Made by a program: the position numbers and the translations under genes
Notes under the pieces: model-generated
The model's database searches: none
Told to the model about the DNA's origin: nothing
What the model saw: the letters and a program-made list of their open reading frames with translations, nothing else
Assembly (NCBI GenBank): GCA_002731295.1
Contig: PCBE01000064.1
Span: 916-27,000 of the forward strand
Length of the DNA stretch: 26,085 bases
Direction of reading: 5' to 3'
DNA from: Acidiferrobacteraceae bacterium
GTDB taxonomy: Bacteria > Pseudomonadota > Gammaproteobacteria > Arenicellales > UBA868
Shown: one piece after another, positions 8,670-16,716 of the stretch
How the letters are laid out: each line of letters starts with the position of its first letter
Numbering within the stretch: position 1 is the stretch's first letter

Positions 8670-9092
8670 TTACTGGGCTCCAGTTTTGAGCATCAGAAAT
8701 ACAGGCAGTAGCTCAAAGTCGAGGCCTTCCCAATAAGACTGTGAGTCTTGTGTAGCAGTCACAGCGACCGTGGGTGCACCGCGGTGTTTGAGTTCCGTGC
8801 AAGCAGCACGAACCAGGGTGCGGCCGATATTCTGTTTTTGAAATTGTGGATCAACGCTGAGTAGGTGGATAATCGCACGGGCTCCGTCATAGGTTGCACG
8901 TATGCATCCCGCGACCTTGTTATCGATCTCAGCACATAGAAAAACAGCCGCACTGCACAGCCCGACGCGACGCATGGCCTCGGGTCCTTCAACTTCTGGG
9001 AAATCATATTGGCCGTTCGCGGTCAAGATTCGGACCAGCGGCGCTATGTCTGCTTCTCTGAAACAACGCACTGCTATTGGCTCGGTATTCAT
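8670..9092 (-). CDS. GNAT family N-acetyltransferase
   Basis: A 140-residue protein with the GNAT fold. The acetyl-CoA pyrophosphate-binding motif A is visible as IHLLSVDPQFQKQNIGRTLV (about residues 71-90), with QKQNIG in place of the common Q/R-x-x-G-x-G/A loop. It is followed by the helix and beta strand (TVAVTATQDSQSYWEGLDF) that usually hold the Asn/Tyr side of the active site. Members transfer acetyl from acetyl-CoA to amines on small molecules, peptides or proteins; the acceptor cannot be told here. No clear Shine-Dalgarno precedes the ATG at 9092. It diverges from the 2-oxoacid oxidoreductase operon, 298 bases away. Confidence 0.82.
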   Translation of the reverse strand: MNTEPIAVRCFREADIAPLVRILTANGQYDFPEVEGPEAMRRVGLCSAAVFLCAEIDNKVAGCIRATYDGARAIIHLLSVDPQFQKQNIGRTLVRAACTELKHRGAPTVAVTATQDSQSYWEGLDFELLPVFLMLKTGAQ

Positions 9093-9180
9093 GGCAAAGA
9101 CAATACACTACGAGGGAAGTCTGAAGCCAGTGATCTGGGTCGAATAAATATTTAACTAGAAAGAGCAGTTTTAACATCAC

Positions 9181-9209
9181 GTAATGCTTTTGGTATGTAT
9201 AATCATTAC
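9181..9209. promoter_or_regulatory. TATAAT box inside an inverted repeat, upstream of the 2-oxoacid oxidoreductase operon
   Basis: A consensus TATAAT (9198-9203, plus strand) is enclosed by a perfect 6-bp inverted repeat, GTAATG (9181-9186) and CATTAC (9204-9209), with a 17-base centre. There is no good -35 at 16-18 bases, which would suit an activator-dependent promoter, with the dyad as a possible operator. It lies about 190 bases before the TTG start of the FAD subunit gene. The rest of the 9093-9390 gap is not coding in any way I can support. Confidence 0.35.
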
Positions 9210-9390
9210 TTATATGTACAACACTACCCCCAGTGGTGACTTGAGCTGTTAATCACGCTTAGTTCGGAAAATCTCTGTTCAACCAGTAGCGGTGCGCTCG
9301 ATACGCTGAACGCGAATCACGAGCTGTCTGTTGGGCGTAGTCGGCTGGTCTGCTGAGTACCCGATATAGATTATCTTTAAAGGGAACGCT

Positions 9391-11190
9391 TTGAAGCCGA
9401 CAGATACATCTGACCCTCGGTACTATCACAAAGTGGTCGACTGCCAGTGGGGTTGTCCTGCCCATACGGATGTTCCCGAATACATCCGAATGATTGCGCA
9501 GGGGCGCTATACGGATGCCTATCTGCTCAATCGCCGTTCAAATGTTTTTCCGGCGATACTGGGCCGAGTCTGCGACCGGCCTTGCGAGCCGGCGTGTCGC
9601 CGTGTTCGAGTCGAAGAAGAGCCTGTGGCCATCTGCAGGTTGAAACGGGTCGCTGCAGATCTGGCCGACGATATAAGATCGCACTTACCGGCTGTACCCG
9701 CAAAGAAGAACGGAAAGCGTATTGCTTGTATTGGTGCTGGTTGTGCATCGTTGACGGTAGCCAACGATTTGTTGCCGCTGGGTTATGAGATCGTGATGTT
9801 TGAACAGTTCGATCAAGCGGGCGGGTTGATGCGGACTAATATCCCGGCTTTCCGGCTGCCAGCACAAGTGCTGGACGATGAAATTTCCATGATTGTTGAA
9901 CTGGGTGTGGACCTACGACTGGGTCACCGGATCGACAGTATGGCTGCTCTTCTGGAAGAAGACTTTGCTGCCGTATTTGTTGGTACCGGTGCGCCCCGCG
10001 GGAAAGATCTCGATCTGCCCGGTCGGCAGGAAACCGAGCGAATCCACATCGGTATTGACTGGCTTGAGTCGGTCGCCTTTGAGCACACTGACCATATCGG
10101 TGAACGGGTGCTCATTATCGGTGTAGGAAACACTGCGATGGACTGTTGTCGCACTGCACTAAGACTGGGGGGCGAGTCGGTCAAGGTGATGGCACGCAAA
10201 CCGCGCGGTTATTTCAAGGCTTCGCCGTGGGAACTGGAGGATGCCGAAGAAGAAAAGGTTGAAATCATTGTCAACCATTCACCCAAAGCGTTTGTGGTCG
10301 ATGGCGGTCAGTTGAAAGGGATGACATTTGATCACCTTGAATATCACGTGGATGCGGATGGCAATCTCCAGTCAACCGTCATCGACGAGGTATTTGTTGC
10401 TTGTGATGATGTGATCCTTGCCATTGGCCAGGAAAACGCTTTTCCCTGGATCGAACGAGACCTCGGCATTGTGTTTGACGAGTGGGATGTGCCGAAAGTC
10501 GACAAAGCAACATTTGAATCAACCCGTCAAGGCATATTTTTTGGAGGTGATTCAGCTTTTGGGCCGGAAAACATCATCTGGGCTGTTGAACACGGGCACC
10601 AGGCAGCAATTTCGATTCACAAGCACTGCTCGGGTGATCCGGTGGCCAAGCGCTTGTCCCATGGCATGAACTTGCTGAGTACCAAGATGAGTCTCCACGA
10701 GTGGAGTTTCAGCAATGATTATGATCCCTCGAATCGCCGTCGGATGCGGCATGTCGAACTCAAACAACGATTTGATGAACTTAACATAGAAGTGGAGCTT
10801 GGGTTTTCGGCAGAGCAGTTTGTAACAGAGGTCAAGCGCTGTCTGAACTGTGACATCCAGACGGAATTTACAGCGAAGCTTTGTATCGAATGTGATGCCT
10901 GTATCGATGTCTGTCCAGTCCGTTGCTTGACCATCATTGAGAACGGTGACAGAACCGATCTGGTCCAGCGCCTGAACACCCCGGTCACAAACCCTGATGC
11001 GCCGTTTTTTGTATCGGATTCACTGCCGCAGACAAGTCGGGTCATGATCAAGGACGAAAATCTTTGTGTCCACTGTGCGTTGTGTGCGGAACGCTGCCCG
11101 ACTGGCGCGTGGGACATGCGTAAATCTGAGCTGTTGATTCCTTACGCGATCGATGAAGAGGTTGCAGCATGCAATCAAAAGACCGGATAA
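9391..11190 (+). CDS. FAD/NAD(P)H and iron-sulfur subunit (GltD/KorC-like) of a 2-oxoacid oxidoreductase
   Basis: A 599-residue flavoprotein related to the small subunit of glutamate synthase (GltD). The N-terminal Cys domain has C18-x3-C22-P and C61-x3-C65-x3-C69. Next come an FAD Rossmann motif (IGAGCASL, about 114-121), a GG-motif (AGGLM), a second nucleotide motif (GVGNTAMD, 244-251) followed by ARKPR as expected for NADP binding, and the closing FAD motif FFGGD. The C-terminus adds two ferredoxin-type [4Fe-4S] motifs, C498/501/504/508 and C559/562/565/569, plus CLNC near residue 490. It would pass electrons between NAD(P)H and the 2-oxoacid oxidoreductase core encoded by the next two genes, overlapping the second by 22 bases. 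Start: TTG at 9391 with AAGGGA 6-7 bases upstream; an in-frame TAG at 9367 limits alternatives. Similar KorC/BzdV-like proteins accompany KorAB in Azoarcus-type bacteria; the pairing is known, the role here inferred. Confidence 0.88.
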   Translation: MKPTDTSDPRYYHKVVDCQWGCPAHTDVPEYIRMIAQGRYTDAYLLNRRSNVFPAILGRVCDRPCEPACRRVRVEEEPVAICRLKRVAADLADDIRSHLPAVPAKKNGKRIACIGAGCASLTVANDLLPLGYEIVMFEQFDQAGGLMRTNIPAFRLPAQVLDDEISMIVELGVDLRLGHRIDSMAALLEEDFAAVFVGTGAPRGKDLDLPGRQETERIHIGIDWLESVAFEHTDHIGERVLIIGVGNTAMDCCRTALRLGGESVKVMARKPRGYFKASPWELEDAEEEKVEIIVNHSPKAFVVDGGQLKGMTFDHLEYHVDADGNLQSTVIDEVFVACDDVILAIGQENAFPWIERDLGIVFDEWDVPKVDKATFESTRQGIFFGGDSAFGPENIIWAVEHGHQAAISIHKHCSGDPVAKRLSHGMNLLSTKMSLHEWSFSNDYDPSNRRRMRHVELKQRFDELNIEVELGFSAEQFVTEVKRCLNCDIQTEFTAKLCIECDACIDVCPVRCLTIIENGDRTDLVQRLNTPVTNPDAPFFVSDSLPQTSRVMIKDENLCVHCALCAERCPTGAWDMRKSELLIPYAIDEEVAACNQKTG

Positions 11191-12980
11191 ACGACTTCGT
11201 AGTTCAAATCGCCACGGTGAACGGTACGGGTTCTTCCAGTGCCAACACACTACTGATGAAAGCGATTTTCCGTATGGGTATTCCAGTTATCGGTAAAAAC
11301 TATTTTCCATCCAACATCCAGGGCCTGCCCACCTGGTATGAAATACGGGTAACAGGAGAGGGGTATCTGGCTCGGTCCAGCAAAGTCGACATCATGGTTG
11401 CGATGAATGCGCAGACGTATGCGGAAGACCTGGCCTGTGTGGTCAGCAACGGGATCCTGATCTACGACGGCAGCTGGCCGAGGGCTGAGCTTGAAAGCCG
11501 GCCAGATATTAGTGTTTTGCCAGTACCACTGTCGAAAATGTGTAACGAGTCGTTCACAGGTGCTCGGGCACGAATTCTGATGAAAAATATCGCCTATGTT
11601 GGTGTTATTGCGGCACTGATCGAAATTGATCGGGATGTTGTGCGTCAATTATTGAGCGAAACATTTACCGACAAGCCCGATCTGGTCGAATCGAACATGC
11701 AGGCATTCGAGCTGGGTTACGACTACACACAGACAGAATTTAATTGCCCGCTGGAGAATCGGCTGGTTCCAATGGATGCCATGTCCAATCACATCATGAT
11801 TGATGGAAACACAGCGGCTGCTTTGGGCTGTGTTTACGCTGGCGCTACGGTTGGTAGCTGGTACCCGATCACGCCGTCGACATCGCTGCTTGATGCGTTC
11901 GGTAAATTTTGCAAACAGCTGCGACAGAATCCTGAAACCGGCGAACAGAATTATTGCATTATCCAGGCTGAGGACGAACTGGCTGCAATAGGTATGGCAT
12001 TGGGGGCTGCATGGAACGGCGCGCGCGCATTTACGTCTACGAGTGGACCTGGTGTGTCGTTGATGTCGGAATTCCTGGGGCTGGCTTACTTCACGGAAAT
12101 ACCGCTGGTCCTATTCGACGTTCAGCGGGCAGGCCCCTCGACGGGAATGCCGACGAGAACCCAACAAAGTGACATTCTCGCTGCCGCTTTTGCATCCCAC
12201 GGTGATACTCGGCATGTTCTGCTTTTTCCTGCCAATCCGGAAGAGTGTTTCTGGATGGCAGTGTCCGCTTTTGATCTGGCAGACCGGTTGCAAACGCCAA
12301 TTATCGTCATGACGGACCTGGACATCGGGATGAATGACTGGCCCTGTCCGGAGTTAACATGGGATGACAGCTATCGGCCTGATCGAGGCAAGGTGTATAG
12401 CGCAAGGGAGCTGAGCGAGATGGATGTTTTTGCCCGTTACCTCGACGTTGACGGGGATGGCATCTGTTACCGGACATTGCCAGGAGAACACCCTAAAGGG
12501 GCCTACCTGATTCGCGGTTCAGGGCATAACAAATTGGGTGGTTATACCGAAAACGCCGATGAGTATCTGGAAGTCGTTGACCGGTTGCGTCGTAAGTTTG
12601 ATACGGCTGCGGAGCTGGTTCCAGAGCCGGTAATCGAAACTTCGAACAAAAGCAGTTGTGCCATTGTCACACTGGGTAGCTGTGAGGGAGCGGTTCATGA
12701 AACACGCAGTAAGCTGGCCGCTGAGGGGGTGCAAACGGACTACATGCGGATACGAGCATTTCCGTTCAGCAAGTCCGTGATCGAATTCTTAGCCGATTAC
12801 AGTCAGATCTTTGTCGTGGAACAGAACCGTGATGCACAGCTGCGTAGCTTATTGCAGACGGAAGCCGGGGTCAGTGCGGACAAACTGATTCCGATTCTCA
12901 GCTATGGGGGTATGCCCATTGCCTGTGAAGATATTTATGAGCCGCTGCTGAAAAAAATCACTCAGGGGAAAGCGGCGTGA
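11169..12980 (+). CDS. korA: 2-oxoacid:acceptor oxidoreductase, fused gamma-alpha subunit (KorA-like)
   Basis: A 603-residue protein joining two OFOR domains: an N-terminal gamma domain (about 1-190, starting with VVQIATVNGTGSSSANTLL) and an alpha pyrimidine-binding domain (about 205-603) with the family motif YPITPSTS near residue 232 and the EDELAAIGMALGAAWNGAR and TSTSGPG segments. This gamma-alpha fusion is the usual KorA layout. With the beta subunit it would carry out CoA-dependent oxidative decarboxylation of a 2-oxoacid, or the reverse carboxylation. 2-Oxoglutarate is the likely substrate by overall resemblance to KorA, but pyruvate or branched-chain acids cannot be excluded. The ATG is preceded by GAAGAGG inside the end of the FAD subunit gene (22-base overlap), and its stop overlaps the beta start by four bases, so the three products are probably made in a fixed ratio. 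Confidence 0.92.
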   Translation: MQSKDRINDFVVQIATVNGTGSSSANTLLMKAIFRMGIPVIGKNYFPSNIQGLPTWYEIRVTGEGYLARSSKVDIMVAMNAQTYAEDLACVVSNGILIYDGSWPRAELESRPDISVLPVPLSKMCNESFTGARARILMKNIAYVGVIAALIEIDRDVVRQLLSETFTDKPDLVESNMQAFELGYDYTQTEFNCPLENRLVPMDAMSNHIMIDGNTAAALGCVYAGATVGSWYPITPSTSLLDAFGKFCKQLRQNPETGEQNYCIIQAEDELAAIGMALGAAWNGARAFTSTSGPGVSLMSEFLGLAYFTEIPLVLFDVQRAGPSTGMPTRTQQSDILAAAFASHGDTRHVLLFPANPEECFWMAVSAFDLADRLQTPIIVMTDLDIGMNDWPCPELTWDDSYRPDRGKVYSARELSEMDVFARYLDVDGDGICYRTLPGEHPKGAYLIRGSGHNKLGGYTENADEYLEVVDRLRRKFDTAAELVPEPVIETSNKSSCAIVTLGSCEGAVHETRSKLAAEGVQTDYMRIRAFPFSKSVIEFLADYSQIFVVEQNRDAQLRSLLQTEAGVSADKLIPILSYGGMPIACEDIYEPLLKKITQGKAA

Positions 12981-14029
12981 GTTTTATCAAGAAACCGAGA
13001 ATTACGAAGGGACTTCCACAGAACGGACTGGGCCTGTCGATCGTCGATTACGAAGGCGCCATGTCGACCTTATGTGCTGGATGTGGACACGATTCGATCT
13101 CTGCCGCAATCATTCAAGCCTATTTTGAACTTGAAATCGAACCCCATCGGGTGGCCAAGGTATCCGGTATTGGTTGTTCGAGCAAAACACCGACCTATTT
13201 TCTACGGCCGGCGCACGGTTTTAATTCAGTACATGGCAGGATGCCATCGATTGTCACCGGTGCAAACGCCGCGAACCGTGATCTGCACTACATCGGTGTA
13301 TCTGGAGATGGTGATTCTTTGTCTATTGGGCTCGGGCAATTCTGCCATGCTATTCGGCGTAACGTGAACATGCTTTACGTACTGGAGAACAATGGTGTTT
13401 ACGGGCTCACTAAAGGACAGTTTTCAGCATCGACAGACATCGGTAGTACTGCCCGCAAAGGCGGTGCTGTCAACCAGCAGCCACCAATTGATCCTGTGTT
13501 GACAGCCATCAATTTCGGGTGCACTTTTGTCGCCCGTGGATTTTCAGGTGATAAACAGAGCCTGGTACCCTTGCTCAAAGCCGCGATCCAACATCCAGGA
13601 TTTGCGCTGCTGGATGTGATATCCCCCTGTGTAACATTTAACGATCATGAGGGTTCGACAAAAAGTTATGCCTATACTCGCGAGTCAGAACGCACAACTG
13701 TTTATGCGGATTTCATTCCCAGTCGTGAGCCGATAGAGACCGACCTGGTACAGGACGTGACGACGGTAACACTGCATGATGGAAGCCGGATCGCGTTGCG
13801 CAAGGTCGATGATGATTACAACCCATTCGATGCCGGCGCAGCAACAGCTTACATTCGTGATCACCAAGATCAGGGAGAAATTGTGACAGGTCTTTTGTAT
13901 ATGGACGAAGAAGCTCAAGATCTGCACGCCATGAACAACACACCCAACACACCTCTCAATGCGTTGGAGCCCAGCAAGCTGATACCGGGCGCGGCAAAAC
14001 TCGCAGCGCTACAGAAGGCCTGGCGTTAA
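12977..14029 (+). CDS. korB: 2-oxoacid:acceptor oxidoreductase, TPP-binding beta subunit (KorB-like)
   Basis: A 350-residue subunit binding thiamine pyrophosphate and one [4Fe-4S] cluster. Cluster cysteines are visible as C33 and C36 (LCAGCGH), C67 (GIGCSS) and C218 (ISPCVTF), the spacing of OFOR beta subunits. The TPP/Mg motif begins with GDGD (110-113) and ends with NNGVYGLTKGQ. The C-terminal region, with TGLLYM and NTPLNAL, matches KorB more than PorB. No separate ferredoxin-like delta subunit is encoded; the two ferredoxin motifs at the end of the FAD subunit could serve that role. Start is GTG, overlapping the korA stop (GTGA), with AGGGGA about eight bases before. The operon ends 12 bases before the convergent gpsA stop. 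Oxygen sensitivity is common in the family and would matter in a respiring host. Confidence 0.93.
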   Translation: MSFIKKPRITKGLPQNGLGLSIVDYEGAMSTLCAGCGHDSISAAIIQAYFELEIEPHRVAKVSGIGCSSKTPTYFLRPAHGFNSVHGRMPSIVTGANAANRDLHYIGVSGDGDSLSIGLGQFCHAIRRNVNMLYVLENNGVYGLTKGQFSASTDIGSTARKGGAVNQQPPIDPVLTAINFGCTFVARGFSGDKQSLVPLLKAAIQHPGFALLDVISPCVTFNDHEGSTKSYAYTRESERTTVYADFIPSREPIETDLVQDVTTVTLHDGSRIALRKVDDDYNPFDAGAATAYIRDHQDQGEIVTGLLYMDEEAQDLHAMNNTPNTPLNALEPSKLIPGAAKLAALQKAWR

Positions 14030-14041
14030 GCTGGATATTGT

Positions 14042-15064
14042 TTAAGGATTTTCAGTTGTTGCTTGACGAGACAACAGTGCCGTAACCGCAAGCGTTGGAT
14101 CGAGGTCTTCAAACAGGACCTTATATACCTGTTCAGTAATCGGCATTTCCACTGCAGTCACTGCGCTTTTCCGGTACAACTCCCGGGTCGTGTTGATGCC
14201 TTCGGCTTCCTGACCGATTTCCGACAGAATGTCTTCTTTGGATTTGCCTTTGCCTAACCCCAGGCCCACTCGGCGATTTCGTGACTGATCGTCGGTGCAG
14301 GTCAGGATGAGGTCCCCCATCCCTGTCAGGCCCATAAAAGTTTCGATCTGACCCCCCAGAACAACACCCAGCCTGCTCATTTCTGCTAGGCCCCGGGCGA
14401 TCAGGGCTGCGCGGGCGTTTGCACCGAACCCCAATCCGTCACTGATTCCAGCGGCGATTGCCATGACGTTCTTGATGGCACCCCCAAGCTGGACACCAGA
14501 CAGATCAGCACTTGTATAGACCCGTGTCCGGTTGTCTCTGAACCACGAGGCCACGGTATCGGCAACCGTTTCATTGCGAGCGGCCACGGTAAGCGCTGTA
14601 GGTAAACGCTGGGCGACCTCAATGGCAAAGCTTGGACCTGATAACACGGCAGGTTGGGCAGTTTGGCCTAGAACCTGGTCGAACACTTCGCTCAGCAACA
14701 GACCGGTACCGGTTTCAAAGCCCTTCGTTCCCCAGCAGATAGTCGGCGGTTCAGAGCATGCTGTCACCGCTTCGTTCAACTTGTTAAGTACTGACCGGAA
14801 TGCATGGCTGGGTACAGCGATGATGTAATGATGGGCCTCATCCACAACCCGGTCAAATTGAGCGGTAGGCTCGACACCCGGGGGTAGTGCTAGCGGGCCC
14901 AGGAAACTTTGGTTACGGCCCGTCGTGATCATCTCCTGCGCATGGGGGCGGTCTCGGGTCCACAGCAACACTGGATGGCCGTGATGAGCGAGCAGTCCAG
15001 CCAGTGCGGTTCCCCAGGATCCTGCACCCAACACCGCCAGAGGTAGCCGGTTTTTGGTGTTCAC
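14042..15064 (-). CDS. gpsA: NAD(P)-dependent glycerol-3-phosphate dehydrogenase
   Basis: A 340-residue cytosolic enzyme that reduces dihydroxyacetone phosphate to sn-glycerol 3-phosphate, the backbone of phospholipids. It shows the nucleotide-binding GAGSWGTA (13-20), the catalytic-lysine segment GAIKNVMAIAAGI (about 190-205), the following substrate-binding region GFGANARAALIARG, and the FMGLTGMGDLILTC segment of the family. Length is normal. The start is GTG at 15064 and lacks a clear Shine-Dalgarno; it lies 49 bases after the secB stop. The order yibN - secB - gpsA is conserved in many gammaproteobacteria, so co-transcription from upstream is likely. A small CCCC-GTA-GGGG dyad lies in the secB-gpsA gap but has no U tract. 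Confidence 0.96.
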   Translation of the reverse strand: MNTKNRLPLAVLGAGSWGTALAGLLAHHGHPVLLWTRDRPHAQEMITTGRNQSFLGPLALPPGVEPTAQFDRVVDEAHHYIIAVPSHAFRSVLNKLNEAVTACSEPPTICWGTKGFETGTGLLLSEVFDQVLGQTAQPAVLSGPSFAIEVAQRLPTALTVAARNETVADTVASWFRDNRTRVYTSADLSGVQLGGAIKNVMAIAAGISDGLGFGANARAALIARGLAEMSRLGVVLGGQIETFMGLTGMGDLILTCTDDQSRNRRVGLGLGKGKSKEDILSEIGQEAEGINTTRELYRKSAVTAVEMPITEQVYKVLFEDLDPTLAVTALLSRQATTENP

Positions 15065-15113
15065 GCTGTATGGCCGGGCGTCTGGTTTGGTGGAGTTTCC
15101 CCCGTAGGGGATT

Positions 15114-15584
15114 TCAGCCGGCGGTACCGCTGTCAGCGCGACCGATCACTGCATTCTTGTTTTCGTACATCAGCGCAATGCTGACTGGTGGCAAGTAAAA
15201 TGCAGGAAATCCACCTTTCGCGATCATTTGCCCGATTGTTTCTCGCAGATAAGGGAAAAGCACTTGTGGGCATGCTTTTTTTACCATTTCGTTCAGAGTT
15301 TCTTCGTCATAGCCTTTCAAGGTGAATATACCGGCCTGATGGCATTCGGTGACGTAGGCGATATCACCATCTTCGGTTTTCGCAGTAACAGTCCACTTCA
15401 GTTGTGACTCAAAGATGCCATTGGTTGCATCGAGCGGCAGTTGGACGACTTCGAAGTCGTGATCATATTTGAGCTTGTATTCGCGGGTAAATATCCGAGG
15501 ACTATTCGGTGCTTCAAAGGACAGGTCTTTGACGTAGATCTGATTGATCTCGAAAGTCGGTTCGGTGGGGTTGGTTTCTGCCAT
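15114..15584 (-). CDS. secB: Protein-export chaperone SecB
   Basis: A 156-residue homotetrameric cytosolic chaperone that keeps preproteins unfolded and hands them to SecA. Typical segments are QIYVKDLSFEAPNSPRIF (about 15-32), the acidic beta-strand region, CPQVLFPYLRETIGQMI and GGFPAFYLPPV near the C-terminus. Length matches the family. The ATG is preceded by AGGAG at about 8 bases, the best ribosome site in this cluster. It sits between the membrane rhodanese and gpsA. Many related bacteria have a glutaredoxin gene (grxC) between the rhodanese and secB; here only 26 bases separate them and grxC is absent. Confidence 0.97.
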   Translation of the reverse strand: MAETNPTEPTFEINQIYVKDLSFEAPNSPRIFTREYKLKYDHDFEVVQLPLDATNGIFESQLKWTVTAKTEDGDIAYVTECHQAGIFTLKGYDEETLNEMVKKACPQVLFPYLRETIGQMIAKGGFPAFYLPPVSIALMYENKNAVIGRADSGTAG

Positions 15585-15610
15585 GGTAGGGCTCCTAGTG
15601 CTTCAGAGTC

Positions 15611-16030
15611 TTAGCGCTCGACCGGTAAGTTTTCTTTTTCCCATGCTGCAAGACCTCCCGCGAGTGTGTAAACGTCCGAGAATTCGTTTTTACGCAATAT
15701 CGCGGCGGCCCTTCCCGCTTTGGTCCCAGTCTTACACGTCAGAACGATCGGTTTCTTTTTGTCCCGATACTTCTTCAAGCGATTCAGGTTACTGTCTAGC
15801 TGACCCAGCGGAATGTTGATTGCAGCGGGAATATGACCATTCTCGAATTCTGCAGATTCGCAGATATCAATCACGACGGCGCCGTCATGATTGATCAGCT
15901 GAGGCAGTTGTACGGCAGTAACTTGGCTCGTGTTGGCACCACGTCTGAACGTGTCTACAGCGATTAGGCCGCAGATGAGGACGAGCGCGGCAAACAGATA
16001 CCAGTTTGTAGTGATGAATTCAATGTCCAT
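15611..16030 (-). CDS. yibN: Membrane-anchored rhodanese-like protein (YibN type)
   Basis: A 139-residue protein with an N-terminal TM helix (about residues 9-25, WYLFAALVLICGLIAV) and a single rhodanese domain. The CDC25-like features are VVIDICES near residue 55, FENGHIPAAINIP, and the active-site loop C99-KTGTK, with the catalytic cysteine present. Such domains carry sulfane sulfur as a persulfide, but the acceptor of YibN proteins is not settled. It is the first gene of the yibN-secB-gpsA set and lies 93 bases downstream of a same-strand ArsR regulator with SqrR-like cysteines. A similar pairing of regulator and membrane rhodanese occurs as ygaV-ygaP in E. coli. The ribosome site is weak. 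Confidence 0.9.
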   Translation of the reverse strand: MDIEFITTNWYLFAALVLICGLIAVDTFRRGANTSQVTAVQLPQLINHDGAVVIDICESAEFENGHIPAAINIPLGQLDSNLNRLKKYRDKKKPIVLTCKTGTKAGRAAAILRKNEFSDVYTLAGGLAAWEKENLPVER

Positions 16031-16123
16031 GGCAGGAAGTACTGATTAAACGGGGGCGCTAGTGTACAGCAAGCGGGTACTAGGGCGCGCCAATGGCCGC
16101 GTGCCTCTATCGCAAGGTGCTGA

Positions 16124-16480
16124 TCAGATAGCAGGCCGGCAGAACGCGTCGCGCATGGTGCCGATCAGCTGAAGGATTTTCTCATCGCCGATTCGGTAAA
16201 AGACTTTGTTTGCATCTTTGCGGGAACCAAGAATCCCCTTGTCGCGCATGATAGAAAGGTGCTGGGAGATGTTACTCTGGGAGGTGCCGACCATCTCAAC
16301 CAGATCCTGGACACTGATTTCCTGGGCTCCGGCCAGTATGCAGAGAATTTTAAGGCGTAACGGATGGCCCATGGCTTTTAATGCCCGGGAAGCCACGTAC
16401 AAATCCCGTTCGTCCGCCAAAAGTGACGCCGCATCTCCGCGTTCTATTTGAGGAGTTTCACTATCTGAAACTAAGGCCAT
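16124..16480 (-). CDS. ArsR-family regulator with SqrR/BigR/YgaV-like cysteine pair
   Basis: A 118-residue winged-helix repressor. The core reads ALKAMGHPLRLKILCILAG (helix 2 region), then SVQDLVEMVGTSQSNISQHLSIMRDKGIL (recognition helix), and a wing with RKDANKVFYRI. It lacks the ELCVCDL metal site of ArsR/SmtB metal sensors. It does have Cys47 in the LKILC position and Cys114 near the C-terminus (DAFC), 67 residues apart. This matches the two cysteines that form the polysulfide bridge in SqrR-type sensors. I infer a sensor of sulfane sulfur or redox state that releases DNA when oxidised. It lies upstream of the rhodanese on the same strand and diverges from ctp, so it could control either side. 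No experimental support from sequence alone. Confidence 0.88.
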   Translation of the reverse strand: MALVSDSETPQIERGDAASLLADERDLYVASRALKAMGHPLRLKILCILAGAQEISVQDLVEMVGTSQSNISQHLSIMRDKGILGSRKDANKVFYRIGDEKILQLIGTMRDAFCRPAI

Positions 16481-16504
16481 ATCGACGACTTCTAATAAAT
16501 TACG

Positions 16505-16526
16505 TTAATATTAATCTTACCTTATA
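16505..16526 (-). promoter_or_regulatory. Candidate -10 box and overlapping palindromic operator of the ArsR-type gene
   Basis: A perfect 10-bp palindrome TTAATATTAA (16505-16514) lies about 25 bases upstream of the regulator start codon. On the minus strand, TATAAG (complement of 16521-16526) lies just ahead of it, so the palindrome would cover the transcription start if that box is the -10. No convincing -35 is present. ArsR-family repressors commonly bind AT-rich dyads at their own promoters, so autoregulation is plausible. Confidence 0.35.
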
Positions 16527-16716
16527 CGCTAATGTACGATTTGTCCAGTGGTGAGCGGCTGTCATTGCTTTTCAGGTCGGATAATGGCCTCAGAAGGGGG
16601 ATCTAGGGTAGGAATCCGGCTATTTTACGGCCTGATCATCAGCTGGCTGGGCTGGACGTATACTGTGGACGTTGCCACGAACCAGGCTCGTGGGGTCGAC
16701 GTTATGGAGAAATTGG

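Noticed and set aside
15099..15110. CCCC-GTA-GGGG hairpin between secB and gpsA as a terminator.
   Set aside because: Short stem without a U tract, inside a conserved co-directional gene pair.
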